A DNA stretch of 17,025 nt from assembly GCF_000227135.1 (NCBI RefSeq), contig NC_018238.1:1-17025 (forward strand), read 5' to 3'. The translations under genes were made by a program, and so were the position numbers. The DNA is from Leishmania donovani (taxonomy: Eukaryota > Euglenozoa > Kinetoplastea > Trypanosomatida > Trypanosomatidae). The notes below the pieces were generated by a model. It was not told the DNA's origin. It worked only from the letters and a program-made list of their open reading frames with translations, and did not search any database. This document shows, piece after piece, positions 1 to 7,263 of this stretch. Position 1 is the first letter of the stretch. The number at the start of each line of letters is the position of its first letter.

Positions 1-30
1 TAACCCTAACCCTAACCCTAACCCTAACCC
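1..30. repeat. Telomeric repeat tract (TAACCC)5
   Basis: Five perfect tandem TAACCC units occupy the first 30 bases. This is the C-rich strand of the TTAGGG telomere repeat used by kinetoplastids, so the window begins at a chromosome end. Only five units are present, which more likely reflects assembly trimming than a real 30-base telomere. Sequence directly inside it (31-70) is non-repetitive. It may belong to a conserved telomere-associated block, but I cannot confirm that without an alignment. Confidence 0.95.
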
Positions 31-301
31 ATCAGCATACCAGTAAGCGTACCCGCACAACCTTAAGCGTGAGGATCTCGGCGCAGATTGAAGGATGGGA
101 AAGAGCGAGAGCAGTTGCAGGTGTTCGCGTGCTCAGGCAGCGCGGTCAGTCTTCGGTCGTGTTGTTTGGTGGGGGTTTGCTGTGCGGCATTGTCGGAGCT
201 TTGGGATCTGTTGTTTCGCTTTAGTTTTCCCATATGGGGGCTTTTTGTTAGGTTCAGTACGGGTGCCCTGTTTGTTCTATGTTGGTGGGATGTGATGCTG
301 T

Positions 302-310
302 CCCCCCCCC
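302..310 (+). repeat. Poly-C homopolymer run (C9)
   Basis: Nine consecutive C residues lie in otherwise mixed sequence about 900 bases upstream of the first gene. C or G tracts have been noted near Leishmania transcription start regions, so this is a weak positional clue to the start zone. It may also simply be a slippage-prone homopolymer. Confidence 0.5.
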
Positions 311-831
311 TGAGCAGCGGTGTCTGTGTTAGCTGTTGCGCCATCGCCTCACTCAAGGTGACGAGTCATAACGTCGTGTATCTTGTCTACAGCGTTTATC
401 AGGCAGGAAAGCTGGGTCGGCAAGAATATGAGGGTCGCTGGTATATGACCGCCATGTCACGGATAGGTGCGCCCATCCCGCTGACGAATTCGCTGGTCCA
501 ATGGTGATACGGATGTCTTAGGAGGCGAGGCTTGTTAGCCGCAAATACCAACACCAGGGGGATTGTGTTGTTGTTTTTTGCCCTTTCTCTTCGTCTTTTC
601 GCACTGGTCACGAATGGCTATGGTACGTCTTGTCTAACGTCCAACCTTTGTTTCAAGAAGCTGCGACATCAGTTGTCGAGTCTATCAGCTTCGTTGTGCA
701 TCTTTTCGGGTGAGTTTTCGTATTTGGACGCCGCCGAAGGTGTCTGTAAATGCAGTCGGGGCAATGCACTGGCAGCATATTCTGGTTTCACGTTTTAGTG
801 GCGGATTGCTGAGAAACGCTCAAGCATCCAA

Positions 832-850
832 TGTGTGTGTGTGTGTGTGT
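832..850. repeat. TG dinucleotide microsatellite
   Basis: About nine and a half TG units run without interruption. It is a simple repeat in the subtelomeric spacer with no evident coding role. Confidence 0.85.
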
Positions 851-1126
851 TCAAGTGGATTTCATGAGGGCAGGGAACACAGAGTAGGACACTGATTACG
901 TGTTGTTGTTGCTTTGATGTTGTCAAGGAAACAAAGTGCACAAAAGGGTTGCCACTGTTTGCACGCGATTTGGTTTTCTGGGAAGCTGTAGTGGTTGGCC
1001 GCTACGCTTTTCAGCCCTTAGCAAGCGAAAAGGCGAATATGATGTCTTCATTACGCTTCAGTACCCAGGTTTGCGTGCGATAAGTATAGGCGGCTTTGTT
1101 GGTGTGGGCGCTGTCTTCTAGATGCA

Positions 1127-1202
1127 CCTTCTTTGTGATTTTCTTCTTTTTGCTCCGGGCTTCACAATATTCTTTGTGCCATGTTTGAAACCTGTGGCGC
1201 AG
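1127..1202 (+). promoter_or_regulatory. Probable spliced-leader acceptor for the first gene
   Basis: A pyrimidine-rich stretch (about 1127-1161) is followed by no AG until 1201-1202. Trypanosomatid trans-splicing normally uses the first AG after the tract. This AG lies downstream of the ATG at 1181 and eight bases before the in-frame ATG at 1211, so it decides the start codon of the first gene. An earlier AG at 1120-1121 would place an out-of-frame ATG (1122) first. Confidence 0.5.
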
Positions 1203-1210
1203 TTTCGAAA

Positions 1211-2068
1211 ATGTACAGAGAGCAGCTGATTTCATTCTACGACCGCTACAATCCAGCATGCCTGGGTTCTGTTGATGAAATTTTGGAAATATTTGAAGGT
1301 CGCGAAGAAGAACTTTTTCGCGTATTGGCGGAAAAGTACGGAGCACAAGAACACCTTGCCGACTCACAGGGCAAAAGATGCGCTTTTTTGTCCTCTGGTG
1401 AGTCGGCCCATTGCCGGGGGAACTGTGATAGGTCGAACTTAGACAAGCTGAAGAACGTACGTAGCTCGTCGTTGTGTGATGTTTGTCAGCGTCTTAGTGA
1501 AGCTCTGCGTGCGAAAAGTGAAGAAGTGAGGCAATTGGTGTCGAGGGTTAAAGCTATGGAAGGCCGGCTCAAAGAGTGCAATGTTATGGACGCGTCTGCT
1601 GCCGCTCCTGAGCAAAGCGGACGAAGGACCTCAGAGCTACCCTGTGAAAATCGAGACCTGTCAGAGAAGCTTAGAAGCTGTGAAAAGGAGAACGCCAACC
1701 TGATTGCTAGGAATCGTGAACTTCGTAAAGAAGTGGTGGTGTTGCAGGCAGAAAATGAAGCTCTTCGTCGACAGAAGAGGATGGACGAGGATACTTTAGA
1801 GCATCTGCGAGAGCTGCTTCGTGAAAGTGAACGGAAAGAGCGCCATCTCCTGGTGACGGTGGCTGCGAGGGAGCTGGAAGCCGGGCCGCCGTTGCACGAA
1901 AGCGAATTTGAGGAGATTATTCGCAGCAGCCAACAGCAGTTGACGGCCTTTTACGAGGAGAAGATGTGTGCTATGCAAGCCGAGATGGATCGTTTCTACG
2001 CTCACGCATCGGCGTGTATCCAAGAGAAGGATGCCATCATTGCAGCGTTGAAGGAAGAAGAAATGTAG
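1211..2068 (+). CDS. Coiled-coil protein with YNP-type N-terminal module
   Basis: This 285-residue protein has no assigned function. Residues 1-44 form a compact segment built around an FYDRYNP core, a VDEIL helix, a GREEELF stretch and a closing KYG. I recall this pattern at the N-termini of many trypanosomatid coiled-coil proteins, but that is from memory. A Cys-rich stretch follows (residues 57-92, including CRGNC and CDVC) that could bind metal. The rest (about 93-285) is charged, Leu-spaced and predicted by eye to form long coiled coils, broken near 125-140 and 224-230. The start at 1211 was chosen because the likely splice AG is at 1201-1202 and the conserved module begins at this Met. 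The longer alternative starts at 1181 and adds 10 residues. A structural or cytoskeletal scaffold role is a guess. It is the first gene from the telomere. Confidence 0.8.
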   Translation: MYREQLISFYDRYNPACLGSVDEILEIFEGREEELFRVLAEKYGAQEHLADSQGKRCAFLSSGESAHCRGNCDRSNLDKLKNVRSSSLCDVCQRLSEALRAKSEEVRQLVSRVKAMEGRLKECNVMDASAAAPEQSGRRTSELPCENRDLSEKLRSCEKENANLIARNRELRKEVVVLQAENEALRRQKRMDEDTLEHLRELLRESERKERHLLVTVAARELEAGPPLHESEFEEIIRSSQQQLTAFYEEKMCAMQAEMDRFYAHASACIQEKDAIIAALKEEEM

Positions 2069-2421
2069 AGACAACGGTCTGTGTGGTACATTAGTGGTGT
2101 TGGGGTTTTTTATTTGCTGATTCTCTCTGTGCCGGAGGCAGATAGTGAACATTTCAAGAAGCGAATCGTGAACGATACAAAGGACTTTCAGCCTTCTTGT
2201 CAAGGAACGGATGGACATCGTCTGTTTTGTTTTCCGCTGTGTCTTAAAGCAATTTTTGCTGGTACTCTTCCCCTCTCTGTGAGAGACAGCGTTATCATCT
2301 GCCGTCGCGCTAGTGAGGCTTTCTGCCTACGTTACTCATGTGTTTTCTCAGTGATAGCTTTACTTATTTTCGGATCCTTTTTTTTCTTTGATCTACCTTG
2401 AAGTAAAGTGGTGTGAAGTAA
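2069..2421. other. Intergenic region with pyrimidine tract and splice acceptor
   Basis: These 353 bases hold the 3' UTR of the coiled-coil gene and the processing signals of the next gene. A T-rich tract at 2376-2389 is followed by the first AG at 2402-2403, then by the first ATG at 2422, giving an 18-base gene-specific 5' UTR. The open frame across 2081-2401 lacks an ATG start and shows no domain. Confidence 0.6.
2376..2403 (+). promoter_or_regulatory. Probable spliced-leader acceptor for the Erv46-like gene
   Basis: A run dominated by T (CCTTTTTTTTC core) precedes an AG at 2402-2403, and no AG lies between. The ATG at 2422 is the first downstream, which supports the chosen start. Confidence 0.65.
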
Positions 2422-3615
2422 ATGCGGCAACGAAGAAGTGCACTTGCAGCCGAGGCGGAACCGCCGGTCGTGCGCACGGCAATTTCACGGCACATCGCAA
2501 ATGTCGACATGTTCCCGAAACCGAAGGAAGATTATCAGCGCGAGCAAACGAGGTGGGGTGCTCTTCTTAGCGTTTTCACTGTGTTTTTTGTGATTTTTCT
2601 CGTGTTGTGGGAAGGCGCCGCATACCTAAGAGGGCGCGACGCGTATGATACAGATGTTTCTCTCGACAAAGGACTTTCAGAGGATATGCCGGTGCATTTC
2701 GACGTACTTTTCCCGTTCATGCCTTGCAATCGTCTTAGCATTGACGTTGTTGACACAACGGGGATGGCAAAGTTCAACTATACAGGCAGGCTACACAAAC
2801 TTCCCACCGCGCTTGACGGAGAAGTTGTGTACAAAGGAAGCCTGAAGGATCTCGACAATGAAATGGAGACGAGGGAAGGGCGCGCTGGTAAAAAGTGCCG
2901 CCCGTGCCCACCATCTGCCTTTGATGGAGTACCCGCAGAGGTGCGCAGCGCAGCCGAGTTGAAGTGCTGCGACACCTGCGAGAGCGTCTTGGACTTGTAC
3001 AAGGAGCTGGGAAAGGGTATTCCAGGCACTGAGTACATTCCGCAGTGCCTGGAGCAGTTGTACCAACGAGCGAGCGGGTGCACCGTGATGGGCTCTCTCG
3101 ACTTGAAAAAGGTTCCTGTCACAGTCATTTTCGGTCCCCGACGTACCGGCCATTTTTACTCGCTTAAGGATGTGATTCGATTGGATACCTCTCATTTCAT
3201 CAGAAAACTACGCATCGGGGATGAGACTGTGGAGCGGTTTTCAAAGAATGGTGTGGCTGAGCCGCTTTCTGGTCACAAGTCGTCTTCGAAGACTTACTCG
3301 GAGACACGTTACTTAGTGAAGGTGGTTCCCACAACTTACAGAAAAACGAAGACGAAAAACGCAAAGGCTTCCACCTATGAGTATAGTGCCCAGTGGAGCA
3401 GGCGGACGATTGTGGTGGGTTTCGCTGGAGCGGTCCCTGCTGTGCTGTTCGAGTTTGAGCCTGCCCCTATTCAGGTGAACAATGTGTTCGAGCGACAGCC
3501 TTTTTCGCACTTCCTGGTGCAGCTCTGCGGTATCGTAGGTGGATTGTTTGTTGTTCTGGGATTTATCGACAATGTTGTCGACTGGGTTGGCGCTTTCGGG
3601 AAGTGGCAGCGGTAG
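2422..3615 (+). CDS. ERGIC3: ERGIC3/Erv46-like ER-Golgi cargo receptor
   Basis: The 397-residue product matches the Erv41/Erv46 family, which cycles in COPII and COPI vesicles between ER and Golgi and retrieves or exports membrane and lumenal cargo. Family marks visible here: an FPKPKEDY segment (about 31-38) like the YPKTLEDF motif before the first membrane segment; transmembrane helix 1 at about 46-66; a large lumenal domain; the cysteine centre at CRPC (159-162) and CCDTCE (182-187), the latter diagnostic for the Erv46/ERGIC3 branch; a GC-V-G-L segment (219-226); a KVVPT motif (300-304); and transmembrane helix 2 at about 363-385 in an FSHFLVQLCGIVGGLF context. Length fits the family (about 380-415). 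The C-terminus (GKWQR) has no dilysine retrieval signal. The start at 2422 is the first ATG after the splice AG and leaves a cytosolic tail of about 45 residues. Human and yeast homologues work with an Erv41 partner, which is not in this window. Confidence 0.9.
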   Translation: MRQRRSALAAEAEPPVVRTAISRHIANVDMFPKPKEDYQREQTRWGALLSVFTVFFVIFLVLWEGAAYLRGRDAYDTDVSLDKGLSEDMPVHFDVLFPFMPCNRLSIDVVDTTGMAKFNYTGRLHKLPTALDGEVVYKGSLKDLDNEMETREGRAGKKCRPCPPSAFDGVPAEVRSAAELKCCDTCESVLDLYKELGKGIPGTEYIPQCLEQLYQRASGCTVMGSLDLKKVPVTVIFGPRRTGHFYSLKDVIRLDTSHFIRKLRIGDETVERFSKNGVAEPLSGHKSSSKTYSETRYLVKVVPTTYRKTKTKNAKASTYEYSAQWSRRTIVVGFAGAVPAVLFEFEPAPIQVNNVFERQPFSHFLVQLCGIVGGLFVVLGFIDNVVDWVGAFGKWQR

Positions 3616-4138
3616 ATAAGTTGTTTTTCTTCTCCGTCCGCTCTATATGGGGCGCGAAATCACAATAGAACAATCTGAGGCTGTTGAATGCTCTGCTACG
3701 ACTGTCCTACTCAAACAAACGAGGAGTATATGTTTTGCGTTTTTTGTCGCCTGAAAAGGTCTCAGCATTGTGAGTCCAGTTAACTGGTGCTTGGCAATAT
3801 TAGAGTAGGAAAGAGATCGACAGCATATGGCTACTGTGAAGGCAGGCAGTACCAGACTGCTTTTTTTTTTGCCGATTTTGCCCTCTATGACGTTGCTGCT
3901 TTTTCTTTTCCGTCTACCTTTCCATGCGCTGCACTTGTTTTTTTTTCTGCCAACTCTCTATCATAGCAGGGGTTTGGGGGTGTCCGCATATAAGTGGTTT
4001 GCTGCCAGTCTCTCAAGGAAGAAAAAAGAACACGCTTCTGGCTACTGGCACAGCAGGATTGTAGTGCACGAGGAGCGGCCCAATCGTAAGTCAGTGTAGC
4101 ACTGTTAGTAGGGTCGGTTTCGGATACCTGTAAAGTCC
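3616..4138. other. Intergenic region with long pyrimidine tracts
   Basis: These 523 bases carry the 3' UTR of the Erv46-like gene and the 5' processing signals of the next gene. Several T and C-rich runs lie at about 3859-3960. A 90-codon ATG frame (3827-4099) overlaps these tracts, and its Phe/Leu-rich translation simply reflects the pyrimidine bias, so I do not call it a gene. Confidence 0.6.
3859..3966 (+). promoter_or_regulatory. Probable spliced-leader acceptor for the gamma-CA-like gene
   Basis: Successive T-rich runs, the last at about 3939-3961, are followed by AG at 3965-3966 (and another at 3968-3969). No ATG occurs between this AG and 4139, so the predicted 5' UTR is about 172 bases and the start choice is consistent. 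Confidence 0.55.
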
Positions 4139-5062
4139 ATGTTCCGCTCTCGTTTTCTTGGCTGCGCTCTCAGCGGTGCAGCGAAGGTACCGGAGCAGCT
4201 GCCAGATTGGGCAATCGAAAAGCGCACGTACCTGAGCTTGGCACTTGACCGATGGGCGCTGAAAGTGCAGCGCTTGGCGACAAAGTTGATCGCTGTCAGC
4301 GATCGTATGATGGGCGTGCAGCCGAAGGAGGAGCTTTATCGCATTCCGCGTCTCTTGAAGGTGAGCGGGAAGCGGCCGACGGTCATGGATAACTGTTTCA
4401 TTGCGCCAAGTGCTATAGTTACCGGCGATGTTCATGTGGGACGAAAGAATTATATCGGCTACAACGCCATTATCCGGGCTGAAAAGGGGGAGAGCATTCA
4501 CCTCGGCGAAAGCTGCAACGTGCAGGAGAAGGCAATAGTCACCGGAAACACAACGGTGGGCAAGTGGACTACGATTGAGCCCATGGCCATCGTTGAGTCT
4601 GCTGATATTGCGTCGTGCTCGTTTGTGGGAGCCAGCGCGATCGTCATGAAAGGTAGTAGTATCGAGTCCGGTGCCATGTTGTGCGCCGCGAGCGTCTTGC
4701 AGTCTGGCGCGATTATCCCTTCCGGTGAGATGTGGGCCGGCAACCCGGCCCAGAAAGTGGCCGACCTCACGGAGAAGGAAAAGGATGCCATTATCAAGGC
4801 GGCCAAGCACTCTGTCCTGCTCGCTATCGAGCACCACGACTCGTGGGAGCTTACCTGGGAGGAAATCGAGGACCAACGCGACGCTCGAGAGCTGTTTGCG
4901 CGGTACGCCGAAGGCAACCGGGAGCTGCGTATTAAGGCCATGTACATCAAGGAGCCGCCGCGACCGAACCGAAAGAAGATGGGTCGCCGCACACCACACG
5001 AGCTGGTCGACGGCAGCGAGAACGCTCCCGCGCTGGCTGAGAGTATTCACCAGGGCTACTAA
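4139..5062 (+). CDS. Gamma-carbonic-anhydrase-fold protein lacking zinc ligands
   Basis: The 307-residue product contains a left-handed beta-helix (hexapeptide repeats, about residues 76-200) of the gamma-carbonic anhydrase/LbH family. It has an IIRAE segment (111-115) at the place of the family RGD, a CNVQEKAIVTG segment (126-136) at the NIQD strand, VGKWTTIEP (140-148), and the WAGNPAQKV closing motif (199-207). The three zinc-binding histidines expected at the end of the NIQD strand and in the VGH...LHG segment are not present: the positions read T, K and E or P. Carbonic anhydrase activity is therefore unlikely. The N-terminus (MFRSRFLGC, Arg-rich, no acids for about 18 residues) suits a mitochondrial presequence. 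In plants and several protists gamma-CA-like proteins are assembled in respiratory complex I, so a structural role there is a reasonable inference. Dynactin p25/p27 share the fold and are an alternative. The C-terminal 90 residues are charged and helical. Confidence 0.8.
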   Translation: MFRSRFLGCALSGAAKVPEQLPDWAIEKRTYLSLALDRWALKVQRLATKLIAVSDRMMGVQPKEELYRIPRLLKVSGKRPTVMDNCFIAPSAIVTGDVHVGRKNYIGYNAIIRAEKGESIHLGESCNVQEKAIVTGNTTVGKWTTIEPMAIVESADIASCSFVGASAIVMKGSSIESGAMLCAASVLQSGAIIPSGEMWAGNPAQKVADLTEKEKDAIIKAAKHSVLLAIEHHDSWELTWEEIEDQRDARELFARYAEGNRELRIKAMYIKEPPRPNRKKMGRRTPHELVDGSENAPALAESIHQGY

Positions 5063-5234
5063 AGTTCAGTGCTGTAGACTGCAATGTCGAAAGACAAAAT
5101 GATGACTCGAGCCCACTATCGTGAGGGTATGCCGCCGACTCTGCTCTCTCAAGATGTACTATTTTTGCTTTTCTACGCTCGCGCCACAACAGAAAGAGGC
5201 GAATGCCTGTCGTGATGATAGTGTCGTTCTTGAA

Positions 5235-5249
5235 TGTGTGTGTGTGTGT
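5235..5249. repeat. TG dinucleotide microsatellite
   Basis: A run of about seven and a half TG units lies in the 3' UTR or spacer after the gamma-CA-like gene. It is a simple repeat similar in type to the one at 832-850. Confidence 0.8.
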
Positions 5250-5600
5250 ATTGTTGTTCTCTGCCGCATTACAGCTTATGCAGCTGTGGTTTCTGCAATT
5301 GTTCTCGGAGAAGTATTTTTTTTTCTCTGTAGGATGGACTATTTTTTTTTTCTGCTCCGATTTGGGAGCTGAGAAGGGTATCGTAGAAAGACACCATCCA
5401 CAAACAAAAGAGATTGACAGTTATCGAGTCTTATTTTTTTTTTGCTTTGCAGGCTGAGCAAGGTGCTCCGTCTATGCTGGCAATAAATGCTGAAGCCACT
5501 CCCTGGCGCAGACGCACATGAAATCCTGCTGGAGCTCTTGCTGAATGCACGAGCCAGCTCGTGTGCGCTTACCCATGCCTTTTTGAAATCGCCATCGTCG

Positions 5601-5664
5601 TTTTGTCTTCTTCCTGTGACTTTTCATTTGTCTCACGCCATCTGGCGCCACCATTGATGCACAG
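5601..5664 (+). promoter_or_regulatory. Candidate spliced-leader acceptor for the ABC ATPase
   Basis: The pyrimidine-rich stretch 5601-5634 precedes AG at 5663-5664. After this AG the first ATG is 5744, the residue at which the ABC domain starts. The alternative acceptor at 5451-5452 has a cleaner poly-T tract but would put other ATGs (for example 5474) ahead of the coding start. Confidence 0.45.
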
Positions 5665-5743
5665 TACCCTGGGACTATTTGGAGTATCTGGCTGTTTTGA
5701 TTACACTTCCCACTGCTTTCCGGCTATACAAGAACCAAGGCAG

Positions 5744-6649
5744 ATGGACCCCATCATATCCTGCGATAACATTCACAAGACGTACCTCCTCGGCGTCGAG
5801 GGTGTACCGGCGCTGCGTGGCGTGGATGTGGACATAAACCCTGGCGAACTTCTCGTGGTGTACGGCACGAGCGGCGGTGGTAAGAGCACGCTCCTCAACG
5901 TTCTCGGGACAATTGACACCCCGACAAAGGGAAATATGTTTCTTTTTGGAAAACGTGTGACGGATCAAACGCCAGACTCAGAGCTAGCAGCGATGCGCTG
6001 CAAGCGCATCGGGTTTGTCTTTCAGTCGTTCAACCTGATCTCCACCATGGATGCACTGGGCAATGTGTCGCTGCCGATGATGATCAAAGGTTCGCTATCA
6101 GCGTCGGACATCAAAAAGCGTGCCACCGCACTCCTCGAGGAGGTTGGTCTCGGGCATAGGCTGCACCACTTTCCATCAATGCTCTCTGGTGGTGAGCAGC
6201 AGCGCGTGACGATTGCCCGGGCTCTTGCCAATGAGCCGGAGATCTTGTTTCTCGATGAGCCTACAGGTGACCTGGACACAAAGAATACTCTCATCATCAT
6301 GAACATTCTTATGCGGCTGAACCGTGAGCATGGTCTCACGATGGTGATGGTGACTCATGATGTGTACATGAAACAGTACGCCCATCGCGTCATTTACATC
6401 CGCGATGGCAAGGTGAGCACCACCGAAACTGTCCACAGTAATGTTCGCGAACGAGCTTGGAATGAGCTGCAGAAGTCCCTGCGCAAGGCAAGCACCGGGA
6501 CAGGGGAACAGAAGACACCTACCAGCGAGCAGCGCACCCCTCAGGACTACGCCACATTCTCAGCGCAAGGTCCGCTGAATCTGGATGAGGACCCAGAAAT
6601 GCAGCAGGTGGTCGATGTGCTTTTCGGGCCTCAGCAGGGCCGAGTCTGA
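5744..6649 (+). CDS. Stand-alone ABC ATPase (LolD/MacB/FtsE-like)
   Basis: The 301-residue product is a single nucleotide-binding domain with no membrane segment. Motifs in order: Walker A GTSGGGKST (41-49), Q-loop Gln94 in VFQSFNL, signature LSGGEQQR (147-154), Walker B ILFLDEPT (167-174), D-loop GDLD (175-178) and switch His205 in VTHD. The full catalytic set is intact. The LSGGEQQRVTIARAL and DEPTGDLD wording is typical of the bacterial LolD/MacB export ATPases, and eukaryotic half-proteins of this type are uncommon. Residues about 230-301 form a Thr/Gln-rich, probably disordered tail. A partner permease is not encoded nearby, so it must be supplied elsewhere or the protein has a non-transport job. 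The start was moved from the upstream ATG-containing open frame at 5561 to 5744 because the domain begins there (MDPIISCDNIHK) and it is the first ATG after the AG at 5664. It may belong to the small ABCH-type group described in trypanosomatids, which I cannot verify. Confidence 0.88.
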   Translation: MDPIISCDNIHKTYLLGVEGVPALRGVDVDINPGELLVVYGTSGGGKSTLLNVLGTIDTPTKGNMFLFGKRVTDQTPDSELAAMRCKRIGFVFQSFNLISTMDALGNVSLPMMIKGSLSASDIKKRATALLEEVGLGHRLHHFPSMLSGGEQQRVTIARALANEPEILFLDEPTGDLDTKNTLIIMNILMRLNREHGLTMVMVTHDVYMKQYAHRVIYIRDGKVSTTETVHSNVRERAWNELQKSLRKASTGTGEQKTPTSEQRTPQDYATFSAQGPLNLDEDPEMQQVVDVLFGPQQGRV

Positions 6650-7148
6650 AAAGGCGAGGCAACGCCCTCTCTTCCTTTTTTTTCTATATCTCCCTGCCTC
6701 TCTATTTCATCTTTGTTGTTTGTTTGCACTGCTCTCGTTCAGTTTTCTTTTCCTTTTTTGTGCTGCTACGAGGTGGACGTCCTGTAGTTCTCTGCGTTTC
6801 GCTTTTGTTCTCGTTGTCTCTCAGCTTTTCAAAGTGCTTTTCGCTTGCTAGTTATCTTTTTCCAGTGAAAACACCCTTTTAGCATGGCGCTGGTTTTCTG
6901 ATTCGAAAAAAAGAAAAATACAGCACGGATAAAGCAAAATGCCGCCGATATCTTGAGCAAAAGAGACACCTTGTCGCTCTCTCCCCTTGTCACTTCTTTA
7001 TGCTCCAAGTGGCTTGGATTGGATCGCTCATGGAGTGCATCCGACGTCGAGAACCCCGCGCGTACTCTACTCTCTGCATGCACAGCCTTGCGTCGCAGCC
7101 GATCGCGGTCAGCAAGCAGTGGCACTTTCGTTTCCGTGAGCACTGATG

Positions 7149-7198
7149 CTTTCTGCCTCTCTCTTCAGAAAACGATCCTCTTGTCGTTCGCTTTGCAG
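7149..7198 (+). promoter_or_regulatory. Probable spliced-leader acceptor for the helicase gene
   Basis: A CT-rich tract (about 7149-7166) leads to AG at 7167-7168, and a second pyrimidine stretch leads to AG at 7197-7198. Either site leaves two short upstream ATG frames in the mature leader. Confidence 0.5.
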
Positions 7199-7225
7199 CG
7201 TCTTCTGTATCTCCTGTGCGTGAAA

Positions 7226-7261
7226 ATGGCACGAGAAAGGCTGTAGAAGAAAATGTCGTGA
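7226..7261 (+). promoter_or_regulatory. Two minimal upstream ORFs before the helicase start
   Basis: ATG at 7226 opens a six-codon frame ending in TAG at 7244-7246, and ATG at 7253 opens a two-codon frame ending in TGA at 7259-7261. Both lie between the probable splice AG (7168 or 7198) and the main ATG at 7264. Scanning ribosomes would meet them first, so they would be expected to lower translation of the helicase. That effect is inferred from general eukaryotic scanning rules. Confidence 0.45.
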
Positions 7262-7263
7262 AG

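Larger units (their letters stand above)
31..1180. other. Subtelomeric gene-free region, likely start zone of the polycistronic unit
   Basis: About 1.15 kb separates the telomere from the first gene. The short open frames here are low-complexity (Cys, Phe, Val rich) or depend on non-ATG starts, and I see no recognisable domain in them. Notable composition features are a C9 run at 302-310 and a TG microsatellite at 832-850. All downstream genes point away from the telomere, so the transcription start of this unit is inferred to lie here. Trypanosomatid RNA polymerase II start regions lack TATA-type motifs, and no promoter motif is visible. Confidence 0.5.
5063..5743. other. Intergenic region and 5' leader of the ABC gene
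   Basis: This 681-base stretch holds a TG microsatellite (5235-5249), several poly-T runs (about 5318-5326, 5343-5352, 5431-5443) and two candidate splice acceptors. The first is at 5451-5452 after a T-rich tract. The second is at 5663-5664 after the tract at 5601-5634. No gene was recognised. The frame upstream of 5744 stays open back to 5561, but its translation resembles no ABC N-terminus. Confidence 0.55.
6650..7263. other. Pyrimidine-rich intergenic region and 5' leader of the helicase gene
   Basis: This 614-base gap begins with about 200 bases very rich in T and C (6658-6850), plausible as the 3' UTR/polyadenylation region of the ABC gene. It contains an A-rich patch at 6906-6920. It ends with splice signals and two very short ATG frames (7226-7246 and 7253-7261) before the helicase start. 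No gene was recognised. Confidence 0.55.

Noticed and set aside
88..507. 139-codon Cys/Phe/Val-rich frame near the telomere
   Set aside because: It needs a TTG start, has no domain and looks like translated spacer. The shorter ATG frame at 95-295 is no better.
3827..4099. 90-codon ATG frame with hydrophobic Phe/Leu-rich product
   Set aside because: It overlaps the pyrimidine tracts and splice acceptor of the next gene, and its composition follows directly from poly-T/C sequence.
4091..5050. 319-codon open frame on the minus strand
   Set aside because: It lies fully opposite the gamma-CA-like gene, shows no domain, and would be the only minus-strand gene. It is explained by the codon bias of the + strand gene.
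5561..5743. N-terminal 61-codon extension of the ABC frame
   Set aside because: It does not resemble an ABC N-terminus, covers a pyrimidine tract, and lies mostly upstream of the AG at 5664 that makes 5744 the first ATG.
7216..7263. Upstream GTG start for the helicase gene
   Set aside because: GTG initiation is not expected in trypanosomatid nuclear genes. The first in-frame ATG is 7264.
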